Below the pieces are notes generated by a model. It saw nothing but the letters and a program-made list of their open reading frames with translations. It was not told the DNA's origin and did no database searches. Positions 8,188-16,660 of a DNA stretch of 64,000 nt are shown one piece after another; position 1 is the stretch's first letter, and each line of letters starts with the position of its first letter. Origin of the DNA: Brumicola pallidula DSM 14239 = ACAM 615 (GTDB taxonomy: Bacteria; Pseudomonadota; Gammaproteobacteria; Enterobacterales; Alteromonadaceae). Location of the stretch: positions 1-64,000 of the forward strand of contig NZ_AUAV01000016.1 of NCBI RefSeq assembly GCF_000428905.1, written 5' to 3'. The position numbers and the translations under genes were made by a program.

Positions 8188-10881
8188 TTATAATTGCCAG
8201 CGAAATCCTATCTCGAAAGTGCGGCCATACTCTTCGAATTGGGCATTTCTATTGCGCATATCAAAGTAGTTATAGAAGCCCTCGTTGGTTAAATTAATAG
8301 CATTAACATAAATATTGATGTCGTCGTTAACGAAATATTTACCGGAGAAATCTATATGCTGATAATCATCTTCAATACGCAGCATGTCACCATCAATCTC
8401 TTCTAAGTTATCACTCTTATAGGACATAGTTAGGCGTAGAGACCACTTATTATTCTCATATCCCATGGTGAGATTACCTATCTTATCCGATTGGTTCGGT
8501 AAGTCGGTTTCAAATTTTTCACCGTTTAAGAAGGTCGTTGCATCTGTACTTGAGAAAGTTGCATTTGCGGCCAGTAATAAGCCATTATCAAACGCTTTTA
8601 CCCAAGACAATTCCATTCCTGTTAACGTTGCTTTATCTCCATTAAGCGGCTGAAAAACTTCCTTAAAACCGCGCCATTGCTCAGTGCCTGCGACATCCGC
8701 AACGATAATAAAGTTATCAATTTCTTTATAGAACAGGCCCGCTGATAATACGCCAATAGTGCCGGGGTAGTATTCAAGTGATAAATCAAAGTTGTCAGAC
8801 TCATAGGGTCGTAACTCTGGATTACCTACTTCAGCCTCGCGCTCTGTAACAAATTCACCATCATCTTCTTCTGTGTTTGACTCAATAACTTGAAACGCAG
8901 CAGATTGTTCAAATATTGGGCGTGAAATCGTTTGTGAAAATGCGCCGCGCAACACCACTTCATCGGAAAAAGCATAGCGGGCATTTACACTAAATAACAG
9001 GTAGTCATAATCTCGCTCAGTAACCGAGGGCGTGTTAACGACTTCTTCTACGTCATTTTCCTCATCATTTATTAGTTCGACACGCATACCGGAGGTGGTA
9101 AAATCGGTTTTCTCATATCGAATGCCGGCGATAAGTCGCAGTTTATTCCAATCAAATTGGCCCATGGCATAGGCCGCGAAAATGTCTTCAGTGCTGATAT
9201 ATGAAGCGCCATTGGATTCAACTTCTGAGTCTAATGCGTCAAGCTCCAACGAGGGTAGCTGTTGTGCAAAGTCCTCTCTGAGCAGCCCTCGGTTTAAACC
9301 AGGGCCGAAACTACCGAGCTCATAGTCAAGTTCATCGGTAGCGAATCTGCTCGCTTCTACGCTATCAAAGTCACCACCATAGATGCTTATATTAGCCCGT
9401 GCTGATTTCTCGCGTTGACGGTATTTAAGACCAGATTTAACTAAGGTGAGTCCATTTTTGTTTTCAAAAGACTTAGCGATATTCGCCTGAATGCTGGTCT
9501 CAATATCCTTCGCTAGATTTCCTTCAAAACTAATTTCATCAAGATCGTAATTGGCTAAATCGTTAGCCATCGCGTTAACCGAAATTTGTGGTATCTGACG
9601 TGCTAAGTTTGCCTCAACACTCGGATTGTCGGACACAAAAACGTAGTAAAGCGCGTTAGGGTCTTTTTCATCCGACTTTGCATAGCCTAGTTGATAATCC
9701 AGTAGCCAAGACCCTCGTTGATGCTCGCCGCCGGTTGATAGTGTAAAGATTGTCTGGGTTTCTTTGCGGTCTTTTGATTCACGTTCTATTTCAGAGTCCT
9801 CGCCATCCAGCTTAAAAATATTTGCTTGGCGGAATTCGTCGTCAGAAAATTCACTATACAATGTGCGCATGAAAAATTCGTCATTGAAATTGGGACGATA
9901 ATCGAGGTTTATTGCTGTGCCCAAACGTTCCCTAGTGATACTGTAGTGACGTTGTTCGGCCTCGTCATCGCCATTTGATTCGATGTTATCAGAGCCAAAA
10001 TCGCGTTTAAAATAAGACACTGCTGCAGCTACTCCAAACGTGTCATCAATCAATCGAGTTAGGGTAATAGATGCTTTGGGAGCAAGCTTATCACGCAGCT
10101 GATTTTGACTTAATCCACCTGAGATTATGGTTGTGTCTTGTGTACGGTCAAAAGCGCTAATACTTTTTACATTGATAGCACCACCAACTGCATCCGCATC
10201 CATATCCGCAGATATGGTCTTGGACACTTCTAAGGTTTGGATCAGCTCAGAGGGAATGACATCTAAGGCAACAGACCTTACACCTGCTTCTGGTGAAGGA
10301 ATATTGAGACCGTTAATGGTGACGCTATTAAGGTTAGGGTCGATGCCTCTGATGCCAACAAAACGCCCTTCACCTTGATCTCTCTCAATAGAAATACCAG
10401 GCAATCGTTGCAATGATTCAGCGGCATTTTGATCTGGGAAATCACCAATCGCATCAGCTGACACTACCGATATAATATTACGTGCGTTGCGCTGTTGATT
10501 AAGAGCGGTCGCTTTGCCACTGCGTTGACCACGAACTATTATCTCGTCAAGCGCTGCTTCCTGCGCACGCAATTCAATTGTGGGTAATATGTTTTCACCC
10601 GAGCTTACAATCACCTTTTGAGTAATAGTTTGCGCGCCTAAATAGGTGATTCTTAATTCATATTTGCCTTCTGGCAGATTAGGAAAACGAAACGTACCAT
10701 CAGTTCGAGATAAAGATGTGCGATTTAATTCTTCTATTTCTACTTTAGCACCTGCAAAAACCCGTTGGTTATTTTGGTCTGTCAATTTTCCAAATAGACT
10801 CGCGGTTTGCTGTGCCATTGCCAAAGAACTTACCGCCGCTAGGCCAAATGCCATAGCTAATTTACTCAATTTATTGCGCAT
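8188..10881 (-). CDS. TonB-dependent outer-membrane receptor of the phytate operon
   Basis: 897 residues. A signal peptide (ends near SLAMAQ) is followed by a carboxypeptidase-regulatory-like Ig domain (residues about 27-110: GKLTDQNNQRVFAGAKVEI, TDGTFRFPNLPEGKYELRI). A plug domain follows (NAAESLQRLPGISIERDQGEGRFVGIRG, then DADAVGGAINV), and the protein ends as a barrel with an aromatic-rich C-terminus (FRWQL). This architecture is typical of receptors for large organic nutrients in Alteromonadales. It is first in the operon, behind the Pho box at 10954-10971, followed by phosphatase and phytase. The likely cargo is phytate or other organophosphates; that is inferred from context. Confidence 0.92.
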   Translation of the reverse strand: MRNKLSKLAMAFGLAAVSSLAMAQQTASLFGKLTDQNNQRVFAGAKVEIEELNRTSLSRTDGTFRFPNLPEGKYELRITYLGAQTITQKVIVSSGENILPTIELRAQEAALDEIIVRGQRSGKATALNQQRNARNIISVVSADAIGDFPDQNAAESLQRLPGISIERDQGEGRFVGIRGIDPNLNSVTINGLNIPSPEAGVRSVALDVIPSELIQTLEVSKTISADMDADAVGGAINVKSISAFDRTQDTTIISGGLSQNQLRDKLAPKASITLTRLIDDTFGVAAAVSYFKRDFGSDNIESNGDDEAEQRHYSITRERLGTAINLDYRPNFNDEFFMRTLYSEFSDDEFRQANIFKLDGEDSEIERESKDRKETQTIFTLSTGGEHQRGSWLLDYQLGYAKSDEKDPNALYYVFVSDNPSVEANLARQIPQISVNAMANDLANYDLDEISFEGNLAKDIETSIQANIAKSFENKNGLTLVKSGLKYRQREKSARANISIYGGDFDSVEASRFATDELDYELGSFGPGLNRGLLREDFAQQLPSLELDALDSEVESNGASYISTEDIFAAYAMGQFDWNKLRLIAGIRYEKTDFTTSGMRVELINDEENDVEEVVNTPSVTERDYDYLLFSVNARYAFSDEVVLRGAFSQTISRPIFEQSAAFQVIESNTEEDDGEFVTEREAEVGNPELRPYESDNFDLSLEYYPGTIGVLSAGLFYKEIDNFIIVADVAGTEQWRGFKEVFQPLNGDKATLTGMELSWVKAFDNGLLLAANATFSSTDATTFLNGEKFETDLPNQSDKIGNLTMGYENNKWSLRLTMSYKSDNLEEIDGDMLRIEDDYQHIDFSGKYFVNDDINIYVNAINLTNEGFYNYFDMRNRNAQFEEYGRTFEIGFRWQL

Positions 10882-10953
10882 ACCTTTACCCTTATCTTGT
10901 GCATACGATATTAGAAAACGTCGCTCACACTAGAGGTGGATTATTACATTGAG

Positions 10954-10971
10954 GTGACAGTTATTTGACCG
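10954..10971 (-). promoter_or_regulatory. Pho box (PhoB site) upstream of the phytate operon
   Basis: On the - strand the 18 bases read CGGTCAAATAACTGTCAC, matching the PhoB consensus (two CTGTCAT-like 7-mers spaced by four AT bases) at about 14 of 18 positions. A TAATAA sequence that can serve as -10 lies 7 bases downstream (10946-10941), as expected when the Pho box replaces the -35. The receptor ATG follows 60 bases further on. The rest of the 10882-11244 gap shows no gene. Confidence 0.7.
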
Positions 10972-11244
10972 TATTACTACATTCTCTAGTTTATCTTTGA
11001 TTCGTCCTCAGATTAGCTATCGATGAGCTAGAATGACCCCCTTCGAAAGCTCCACTGTGATTGCTCTACTCATATTTACGCTCAATTAATTGCAACATAT
11101 TCATTTTTGTGTCACATAGCTGAGCCAATATGACCCTTCACAATGATAATTAAGCAGGTGAGGGTGTTTGCTGGATCTTGCAATAATTTAATTCTGTTAA
11201 TGTGAGTAAGAAATATGAACGATTAATTCCCAGGAGAACACTGC

Positions 11245-12144
11245 ATGAAGTTTGACCTCATTATGCAACATTCACGTCTAGTTATTTTCCACGTGAGCTT
11301 ACTATTGATAGCAATATTACTATCTAATATTAGCGGCGAGTTGGTGGTTTTGGCAACGGTCGAATGGTCAGATGTTATAGGCGAAGGCAGCATTGCACTT
11401 CTGACCATATTCTGGACGTTTGCGGTTATGATGAGTCGTCCATCGGGTAAAGTAACAAATTTGCTTGTGATAGGACTGAGTTTAGTTACCTTTTCAGCGA
11501 TGTTAGATTTATTTGACGAATTTATGGACCCTATCAGCTCTATAAACTGGATTAGTTTATTTGAGTCGATCCCTGCGGCTATCGGTATGCTTGTTATGAG
11601 TTATGCATTATATCTATGGCATTTAGAGCAATTGGCCCTTAACCAGCAGTTACGCCGACGAGAGCTCGATTATAGATGGCATCAAGAGATTGATGCCATC
11701 ACCTTGCTTTATCGCGGCAGCTACTGGAAAGAACGCGCAAGAAAGCTTGCCAGTAATAAGGTACCAGCCTCTATTATCGTCGTTGACGTGGTTAATTTTT
11801 CATTTGTTAATACGCAATATGGCATCGTCGAAGGGGATCGTATTTTACGAGAAATTGCCCATTTACTCTTAATGAATATTCGAAAAACGGACTTAGTCTG
11901 CCGCTATGCGGGTGATCGATTTGTCATTCTGTTGCCAAACACTAAGCTAGAAGATGCCTTATTATTGGTTAATCAAATTCAGTGCAGTATTGAAAGTGTT
12001 GCGTTTAAGCCTAGCAGTAAAAAGGTATCTTTATTTACTAAGGTTAAAAGCGTCGTTGGCTGCTTGGCGCTAACTGAAACAATTGAAAATACGCTGAGTC
12101 ACCTAAATCAAGAACTTGATGAATTAGGCGAGCGAGTAGCCTGA
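11245..12144 (+). CDS. Membrane protein with degenerate GGDEF domain
   Basis: 299 residues: about four membrane helices in the first 130 residues, a short coiled linker (LALNQQLRRRELDYRW), then a GGDEF-type domain (DVVNFSFVNTQYGIVEGDRILREIA). The signature site reads RYAGDRFVILLP, so GGDEF is replaced by AGDRF; the catalytic Glu is Arg and the first Gly is Ala. It is therefore unlikely to make cyclic-di-GMP and may instead sense or bind nucleotides or proteins. The stop codon overlaps the start of the AraC-type regulator by one base (TGATG), which ties the two functionally. Confidence 0.85.
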   Translation: MKFDLIMQHSRLVIFHVSLLLIAILLSNISGELVVLATVEWSDVIGEGSIALLTIFWTFAVMMSRPSGKVTNLLVIGLSLVTFSAMLDLFDEFMDPISSINWISLFESIPAAIGMLVMSYALYLWHLEQLALNQQLRRRELDYRWHQEIDAITLLYRGSYWKERARKLASNKVPASIIVVDVVNFSFVNTQYGIVEGDRILREIAHLLLMNIRKTDLVCRYAGDRFVILLPNTKLEDALLLVNQIQCSIESVAFKPSSKKVSLFTKVKSVVGCLALTETIENTLSHLNQELDELGERVA

Positions 12145-13154
12145 TGCTTAGCGGCTGCTTAACTAATAAAACGAAAGCGTTTAACGCAAACTATATGGCG
12201 TCTAACTTGTATACACTCGCAACCGCGCGGGGCGCAAACAAAGACAAACTCTTGCATGGTACTGGCATATTTACTGATGACTTTACTAATAATAGATTAC
12301 TTAGCGCCAAACAACTTTTACTACTTATTCAAAATGTGCAACATTTATGCACAGGTAATGATCTCGCCTTTCAATTTGGCCACAGCTTAGTAAATACGAT
12401 TGATATAGAGCAGCCCGATTTAGTTGCAGCATTAAAAAGCGCAAGTAATTTTGTTGGCTGCATGAGAGTGCTATCGATAATTAACGCTCAAATTTTTCCC
12501 TTTATGTCGGCGCACACGTTTAAAGATCGTGAGCATGTCTATATTGTTCTACAAGATTCGATTGGTTTACGAAAAAACCAACGTTTTATGATTGAGGCGT
12601 GCTGCACCGCCCTTGTTGCTATATCGAAAATATGCGTTGGACGGCGTTTAAAGTTTTCATTTTTATTCCCATTTTTACGACCAAAACATATTTATGAGTA
12701 TGAGGAAAACTTAGGCAGCCGCCTCACTTTTTGTCATCCAATGTTAAGTATAAAGATACCCATCTCGGAACTAGAAATACCCTGTCCTGGTAGGCATCTA
12801 GGATTGAATCGTTATGCGCTTAAAACAGTCATAAATAAACGGCTCTATAAATTTAGTCTGATGGATAAGATACGCAGTCAATTGCGCTCCAAACCCAATC
12901 TAAGCTTGCCTGAAATAGCAACATTGAACGGTCTTAGCCCAGCATCGTTAAAACGAGCATTAAAAGATCATCACATCAGTTTCCAGCAGCTAGTGGATGA
13001 GTTGTGTTGTCAAGAAGCCCTATATTACTTACACATACAGAAGCTAAAAAATGAACAAAGCGCAACTTACATGCGCTTTAATGACGTTAATAATTTTAGA
13101 CGTGCGGTAAAACGCTGCACTGGCTTAACGCCCAGTGAATTGCGGCAAGCTTAG
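12144..13154 (+). CDS. AraC-family regulator (OruR/ArgR-type)
   Basis: 336 residues. The N-terminal ~200 residues match the arabinose-binding-like domain of the OruR/ArgR group (LHGTGIFTDDF, then LAFQFGHSLV). The C-terminal ~100 residues are an AraC double helix-turn-helix (LPEIATLNGLSPASLKRALKDHHISFQQLVDE, ending VKRCTGLTPSELRQA). It is translationally coupled to the degenerate GGDEF membrane protein, suggesting that the membrane protein modulates it. The convergent FecA-like receptor ends 35 bases away; no target can be named. Confidence 0.88.
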   Translation: MLSGCLTNKTKAFNANYMASNLYTLATARGANKDKLLHGTGIFTDDFTNNRLLSAKQLLLLIQNVQHLCTGNDLAFQFGHSLVNTIDIEQPDLVAALKSASNFVGCMRVLSIINAQIFPFMSAHTFKDREHVYIVLQDSIGLRKNQRFMIEACCTALVAISKICVGRRLKFSFLFPFLRPKHIYEYEENLGSRLTFCHPMLSIKIPISELEIPCPGRHLGLNRYALKTVINKRLYKFSLMDKIRSQLRSKPNLSLPEIATLNGLSPASLKRALKDHHISFQQLVDELCCQEALYYLHIQKLKNEQSATYMRFNDVNNFRRAVKRCTGLTPSELRQA

Positions 13155-13188
13155 AACTCGCTAGTCTTGCCGCCATCATAATTACTTT

Positions 13189-15375
13189 CTAAAATTGATA
13201 TCTGTAGCCTACTTGCAACGAGCGTGGCTTACCCACTTGCAAGCCTCCGTGCTGGCGGGTAACTGCGTATTCTTTGTCGAACAGGTTATCCACCACTGCA
13301 TACAGACTTTGCTGGTCATCAATTTGGTAGTTGGCTGATATGTCCACCACGGTTCGTGCGTCTATACCGTTGTTCTCGTCAATATTATTATTGCCCGCAA
13401 CAACCCGCATTTCATCAACATATTTAATCGCGGCTAAGACCTGCCAATTATCGCCAGCAATACCGCTTTCTAATTGCCAAGTTACTTTAGGCAAATAGGG
13501 AATATCGAAACCCGCTTCCACGCTTCCCCAGAGGCCCAATTCAGACTCAAAGGTTTCTCCAAATTCTGCGCTAGAGTACGTATAATTAAATCGAGTAGGC
13601 ACGGCAAAACTGTCGAATTCGGCGCGGTGATTGATCACAAATTCAACACCTGATATATCTACTTTACCAGCGTTATATTGCTGACCGATTAAGTCAATGT
13701 TACATCCTTGGCTAGCAGTGCAGTTACCATGCAGATTATCAAGTTTAGTTACAAACCCAATCAACTCTCCGTTAACACTGTCGTAGCTAAAACGGCCGCC
13801 AAACTCATAATTCCAGCCTTCCTCGTTGTCAGCCTTATTGTTACCAGGTGACGGTGGTGCAAACGCTTTTTGTACACCTGCCAATAAAACCCAGTTATCG
13901 TTTGCTTGATAAGTGGTGCCGACACTAGGTAAAAATGCGCTAACTTCGTTGTTACGTTCGCTGGGGTCTGCAGAGCGCAGCGGATCAGTTTTGCCCCAAT
14001 CGTCACGGGCTAAATTCACATTTTCATAGCGAACGCCAGCAGTCACGATGAAATCACCAAATGTCATTTTGTCTTTAACGAAAAAGCTATAGGCGTTAGC
14101 ACTGTCAATTCGGTTTGAATTGGTGCCAGGGACCCCTGCGCTAAGAACACTCATCGAAAAATCAGCAGCAAGGGCGTATTGGTCAACCCACTGAAATCTA
14201 TCCATCTCATCGTTATGAACTCGAGCGCCGATATTGATTTGATGATTATTTAAATAGAGCGCGAATTGACCTTGAATACCGCGTGACAAGTAGTCGCGGT
14301 TATTGGCTTTTAAAGTGACTGTAATATCGTCAGGTGCGCCACCCATAGAAACAGTAGCATCGAAGTTGCTGGCAATTTCTTCTGCACCACTGCCCAGACT
14401 ACTGCCATTTATTTTTGATACTTTGTACCAATTCCGACCAAAGTCGTTAATGTACGCAATAACGCTTAAGTCCATATTCTCAGAAATAATATAATCATAA
14501 TGCACAGACGCATGTTTATGTTCGGTGGACATGTCGTCAAGTTGGGTAGCGGAATAACGTTGATATGGATTTTCATTAAAATCTTGTTGAGTCAGCCCCA
14601 CATAGGTCTCATCAGAAGATTCATCGGAATACTTGAGCTTAAATTCTAACTGGTGGCGTTTATCGTCATCTAGATAAATATCAAATTTAGTCAATAAATC
14701 GGTTTTGTTAAAACCGGTATCTTGACCGGAATTGAGGTTTTTAAATCCATCTGCTTGGTAGTTATAAATTTCTACTAAGCCCCCGCTAGTTTCATTCCGT
14801 CCGCCAACAAACGTGTGTAGTTTAGAAAAACCATCGCTTCCAAGTGCTAAATCAAATTTTCCACCCAAGGCGTCTTGCGGAACGGCAGTAGAGACTAAGT
14901 TAATAACACCACCGCTGGTACGCGGGCCATATTCAATACTAGAGCCCCCTTTGAGTATTTCAACTGCTTGCATACGGCCAACAGTAGGGAAGTAATACGC
15001 CGCCGGACTTGCATAAGGAGCAGGTGCGGCTAGCACGCCATCTTCCATTATAGTAATTTTTTCAGAGCGATCAGAACTTGACCCACGCATACCTATGTTG
15101 GGGCGTAATCCGTAACCATCTTCTTCAACAAAATAGACACCGGCGGTAGAGGATAAAATACGCTGAATGTCTGTAGTAGCGTAGGTATCAAGCATTTCTT
15201 TGCTGATATATGCGCCTGAACCAGGAAGCTTAGATACGGCCGCGGTAGACCCAAAAATGGTGATTTGCTCAATGCTATCGCTGTTTGTATCAGTCGTTGA
15301 TTCAACCGCAGAAGAAGTAAATACAACGCCCATTAATATGGAAGAAATACCTAGGGAAAGCTTAGAAAATTTCAA
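13189..15375 (-). CDS. TonB-dependent receptor, FecA-like
   Basis: 728 residues with a signal peptide, a plug and a barrel ending GYRYQF. The plug carries the FecA/COG4772 hallmarks GLRPNIGMRGSSSDRS, MEDGVLAAPAPYASPAAYY and ILKGGSSIEYGPRTSGGVINLVST. There is no FecI/FecR pair nearby and no N-terminal signalling extension, so it is not a transcriptional transducer. Ferric citrate or another ferric chelate is the likely cargo. Upstream lies a 12-bp dyad enclosing a Fur-like sequence (15427-15463), consistent with iron control. Confidence 0.88.
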   Translation of the reverse strand: MKFSKLSLGISSILMGVVFTSSAVESTTDTNSDSIEQITIFGSTAAVSKLPGSGAYISKEMLDTYATTDIQRILSSTAGVYFVEEDGYGLRPNIGMRGSSSDRSEKITIMEDGVLAAPAPYASPAAYYFPTVGRMQAVEILKGGSSIEYGPRTSGGVINLVSTAVPQDALGGKFDLALGSDGFSKLHTFVGGRNETSGGLVEIYNYQADGFKNLNSGQDTGFNKTDLLTKFDIYLDDDKRHQLEFKLKYSDESSDETYVGLTQQDFNENPYQRYSATQLDDMSTEHKHASVHYDYIISENMDLSVIAYINDFGRNWYKVSKINGSSLGSGAEEIASNFDATVSMGGAPDDITVTLKANNRDYLSRGIQGQFALYLNNHQINIGARVHNDEMDRFQWVDQYALAADFSMSVLSAGVPGTNSNRIDSANAYSFFVKDKMTFGDFIVTAGVRYENVNLARDDWGKTDPLRSADPSERNNEVSAFLPSVGTTYQANDNWVLLAGVQKAFAPPSPGNNKADNEEGWNYEFGGRFSYDSVNGELIGFVTKLDNLHGNCTASQGCNIDLIGQQYNAGKVDISGVEFVINHRAEFDSFAVPTRFNYTYSSAEFGETFESELGLWGSVEAGFDIPYLPKVTWQLESGIAGDNWQVLAAIKYVDEMRVVAGNNNIDENNGIDARTVVDISANYQIDDQQSLYAVVDNLFDKEYAVTRQHGGLQVGKPRSLQVGYRYQF

Positions 15376-15426
15376 AAAATTGATTCCTTGTTAAATAAAT
15401 AAGGGTTAGTAAGCGGGCATATAAAC

Positions 15427-15463
15427 ATAAACACAAATAAGAATCAAACTCATTTGTGTTTAT
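15427..15463 (-). promoter_or_regulatory. Inverted repeat with Fur-like core upstream of FecA-like gene
   Basis: ATAAACACAAAT (15427-15438) is perfectly inverted at 15452-15463 (ATTTGTGTTTAT). Read on the - strand, the segment between and overlapping the arms gives AATGAGTTTGATTCTTATT, which matches the 19-bp Fur consensus at about 10 positions. It sits 52-88 bases upstream of the receptor start, so it is probably the operator; whether Fur or another repressor binds is uncertain. Confidence 0.45.
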
Positions 15464-15608
15464 ATTATTTTTGGTGTGCGCTGGTTATTGCACAATAAAG
15501 GGCGTGATTGTGTAAAAAACAGACGATTGTGGGTTTATGAAAGCGGTAATTGAGCGGTAAATTAGGCTGCAGTAGCTGTTATTGAGTTAGGGTATTAGCT
15601 TGGCAATA

Positions 15609-16085
15609 TCATTCCTGCGATCCCGCTATTGAAGTCAGCGCTGATTTAAGTTCGGTTGTATTTACGCTTTTTGCTGCAATATGCTTAAGCTGCTTGACGC
15701 GATCAGCTATTTGGTCAATGCAGGCCATAAATGCCTGTTCTATTTCTGACTCCTTGCCCGCAACTTTTGACGGATCACTTAAGCCCCAATGTACTTTTAT
15801 GCTGTTGTCGAAATATAACGGGCAGGCCTCACCAGCAGCAGAGTCACAGACGGTGACTACGATATCAGGATGAAAATCCTCAAAGTCATTCCAAGACTGG
15901 CTTTGTAAGTTTTGAATAGAATATTCCGCTTGTGCGAGGTATTTGAGCGACAAAGGGTGAACCATACCAACGGGCTGGCTACCGGCGCTTCTAGCGTCAA
16001 TAAGATCACCTGCAATGCTGTTTGTGATGGCTTCAGATAAAATACTTCTGCATCGGTTGTGGGTACAAATATAGAGAATTTTCAT
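15609..16085 (-). CDS. arsC: Arsenate reductase, low-molecular-weight phosphatase type
   Basis: 158 residues. The N-terminus holds the P-loop CTHNRCRS (CX5R) of the thioredoxin-coupled ArsC/LMW-PTP fold, followed by ARSAGSQPVG, TVCDSAAGEACPL and HWGLSDPS, all characteristic of this arsenate reductase group. It reduces arsenate to arsenite in the cytoplasm. It lies 28 bases downstream of arsR on the same strand. No arsenite efflux gene (arsB or acr3) is present in the neighbourhood, so export must rely on a pump elsewhere. Confidence 0.88.
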   Translation of the reverse strand: MKILYICTHNRCRSILSEAITNSIAGDLIDARSAGSQPVGMVHPLSLKYLAQAEYSIQNLQSQSWNDFEDFHPDIVVTVCDSAAGEACPLYFDNSIKVHWGLSDPSKVAGKESEIEQAFMACIDQIADRVKQLKHIAAKSVNTTELKSALTSIAGSQE

Positions 16086-16113
16086 GCGTGTTTTGATATG
16101 TAAAAGCCTTTAA

Positions 16114-16449
16114 TTAGCGACAAGAGATGGACGCAGATTGTGATGTAATCAATTTTTGTAATGCAGAATTAAAATAAGCGTCGTTATGCTTAGCTGCACT
16201 AACAATAATATCGTGTGCCCATTGAGGTAACTCAGGGTGTAGCTTGTAAAATACCCATTTACCTCGCCTTTCATCAATTAAAATACTGCACTTGCGAAGC
16301 TGTGCTAAATGACGAGACATTTTAGCCTGGTCGAGATCAAGCGCTGCCATCAAATCACAAACACAGGCCTCGTCTGTTTTGACAATCAGTAGCAGTGATT
16401 TTAAGCGAGTGTGGTCAGCGAGACATTTGAAAAAAAGACAAGGATCCAT
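16114..16449 (-). CDS. arsR: ArsR-family metalloid-responsive repressor
   Basis: 111 residues, winged-helix ArsR/SmtB type. The metal site and recognition region are visible as EACVCDLMAALDLDQAKMSRHLAQLRK (CVC pair in the DNA-binding helix, the classic As(III) site), followed by the wing DERRGKWVFYKLHP. It should repress itself and arsC and dissociate on arsenite. A perfect inverted repeat sits 22 bases upstream of its start. Confidence 0.9.
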   Translation of the reverse strand: MDPCLFFKCLADHTRLKSLLLIVKTDEACVCDLMAALDLDQAKMSRHLAQLRKCSILIDERRGKWVFYKLHPELPQWAHDIIVSAAKHNDAYFNSALQKLITSQSASISCR

Positions 16450-16470
16450 AAGTCATGAAGTTGCAAAGTA

Positions 16471-16494
16471 ATATATGTGTAATTTCACATATAT
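16471..16494. promoter_or_regulatory. ArsR operator (perfect dyad)
   Basis: ATATATGTG at 16471-16479 and CACATATAT at 16486-16494 form a perfect 9-bp inverted repeat with a 6-base spacer, 22 bases upstream of the arsR start codon. Position and form fit the self-operator of an ArsR repressor. The rest of the 16495-16660 gap shows no gene. Confidence 0.65.
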
Positions 16495-16660
16495 ACTGAA
16501 TTTAGTCAATTACCATGTCAGTGCAGTTAAAACGAACACGGCATATTAGCGTTTATGGCTTTACCACCCCATAACTACATTGTGTTTATGTCCTTACTAA
16601 TGGCTTAACCAAGCGTATGCGCCACTGGCATTGGCGAATTATCACCTGATGTTTTTTCGT

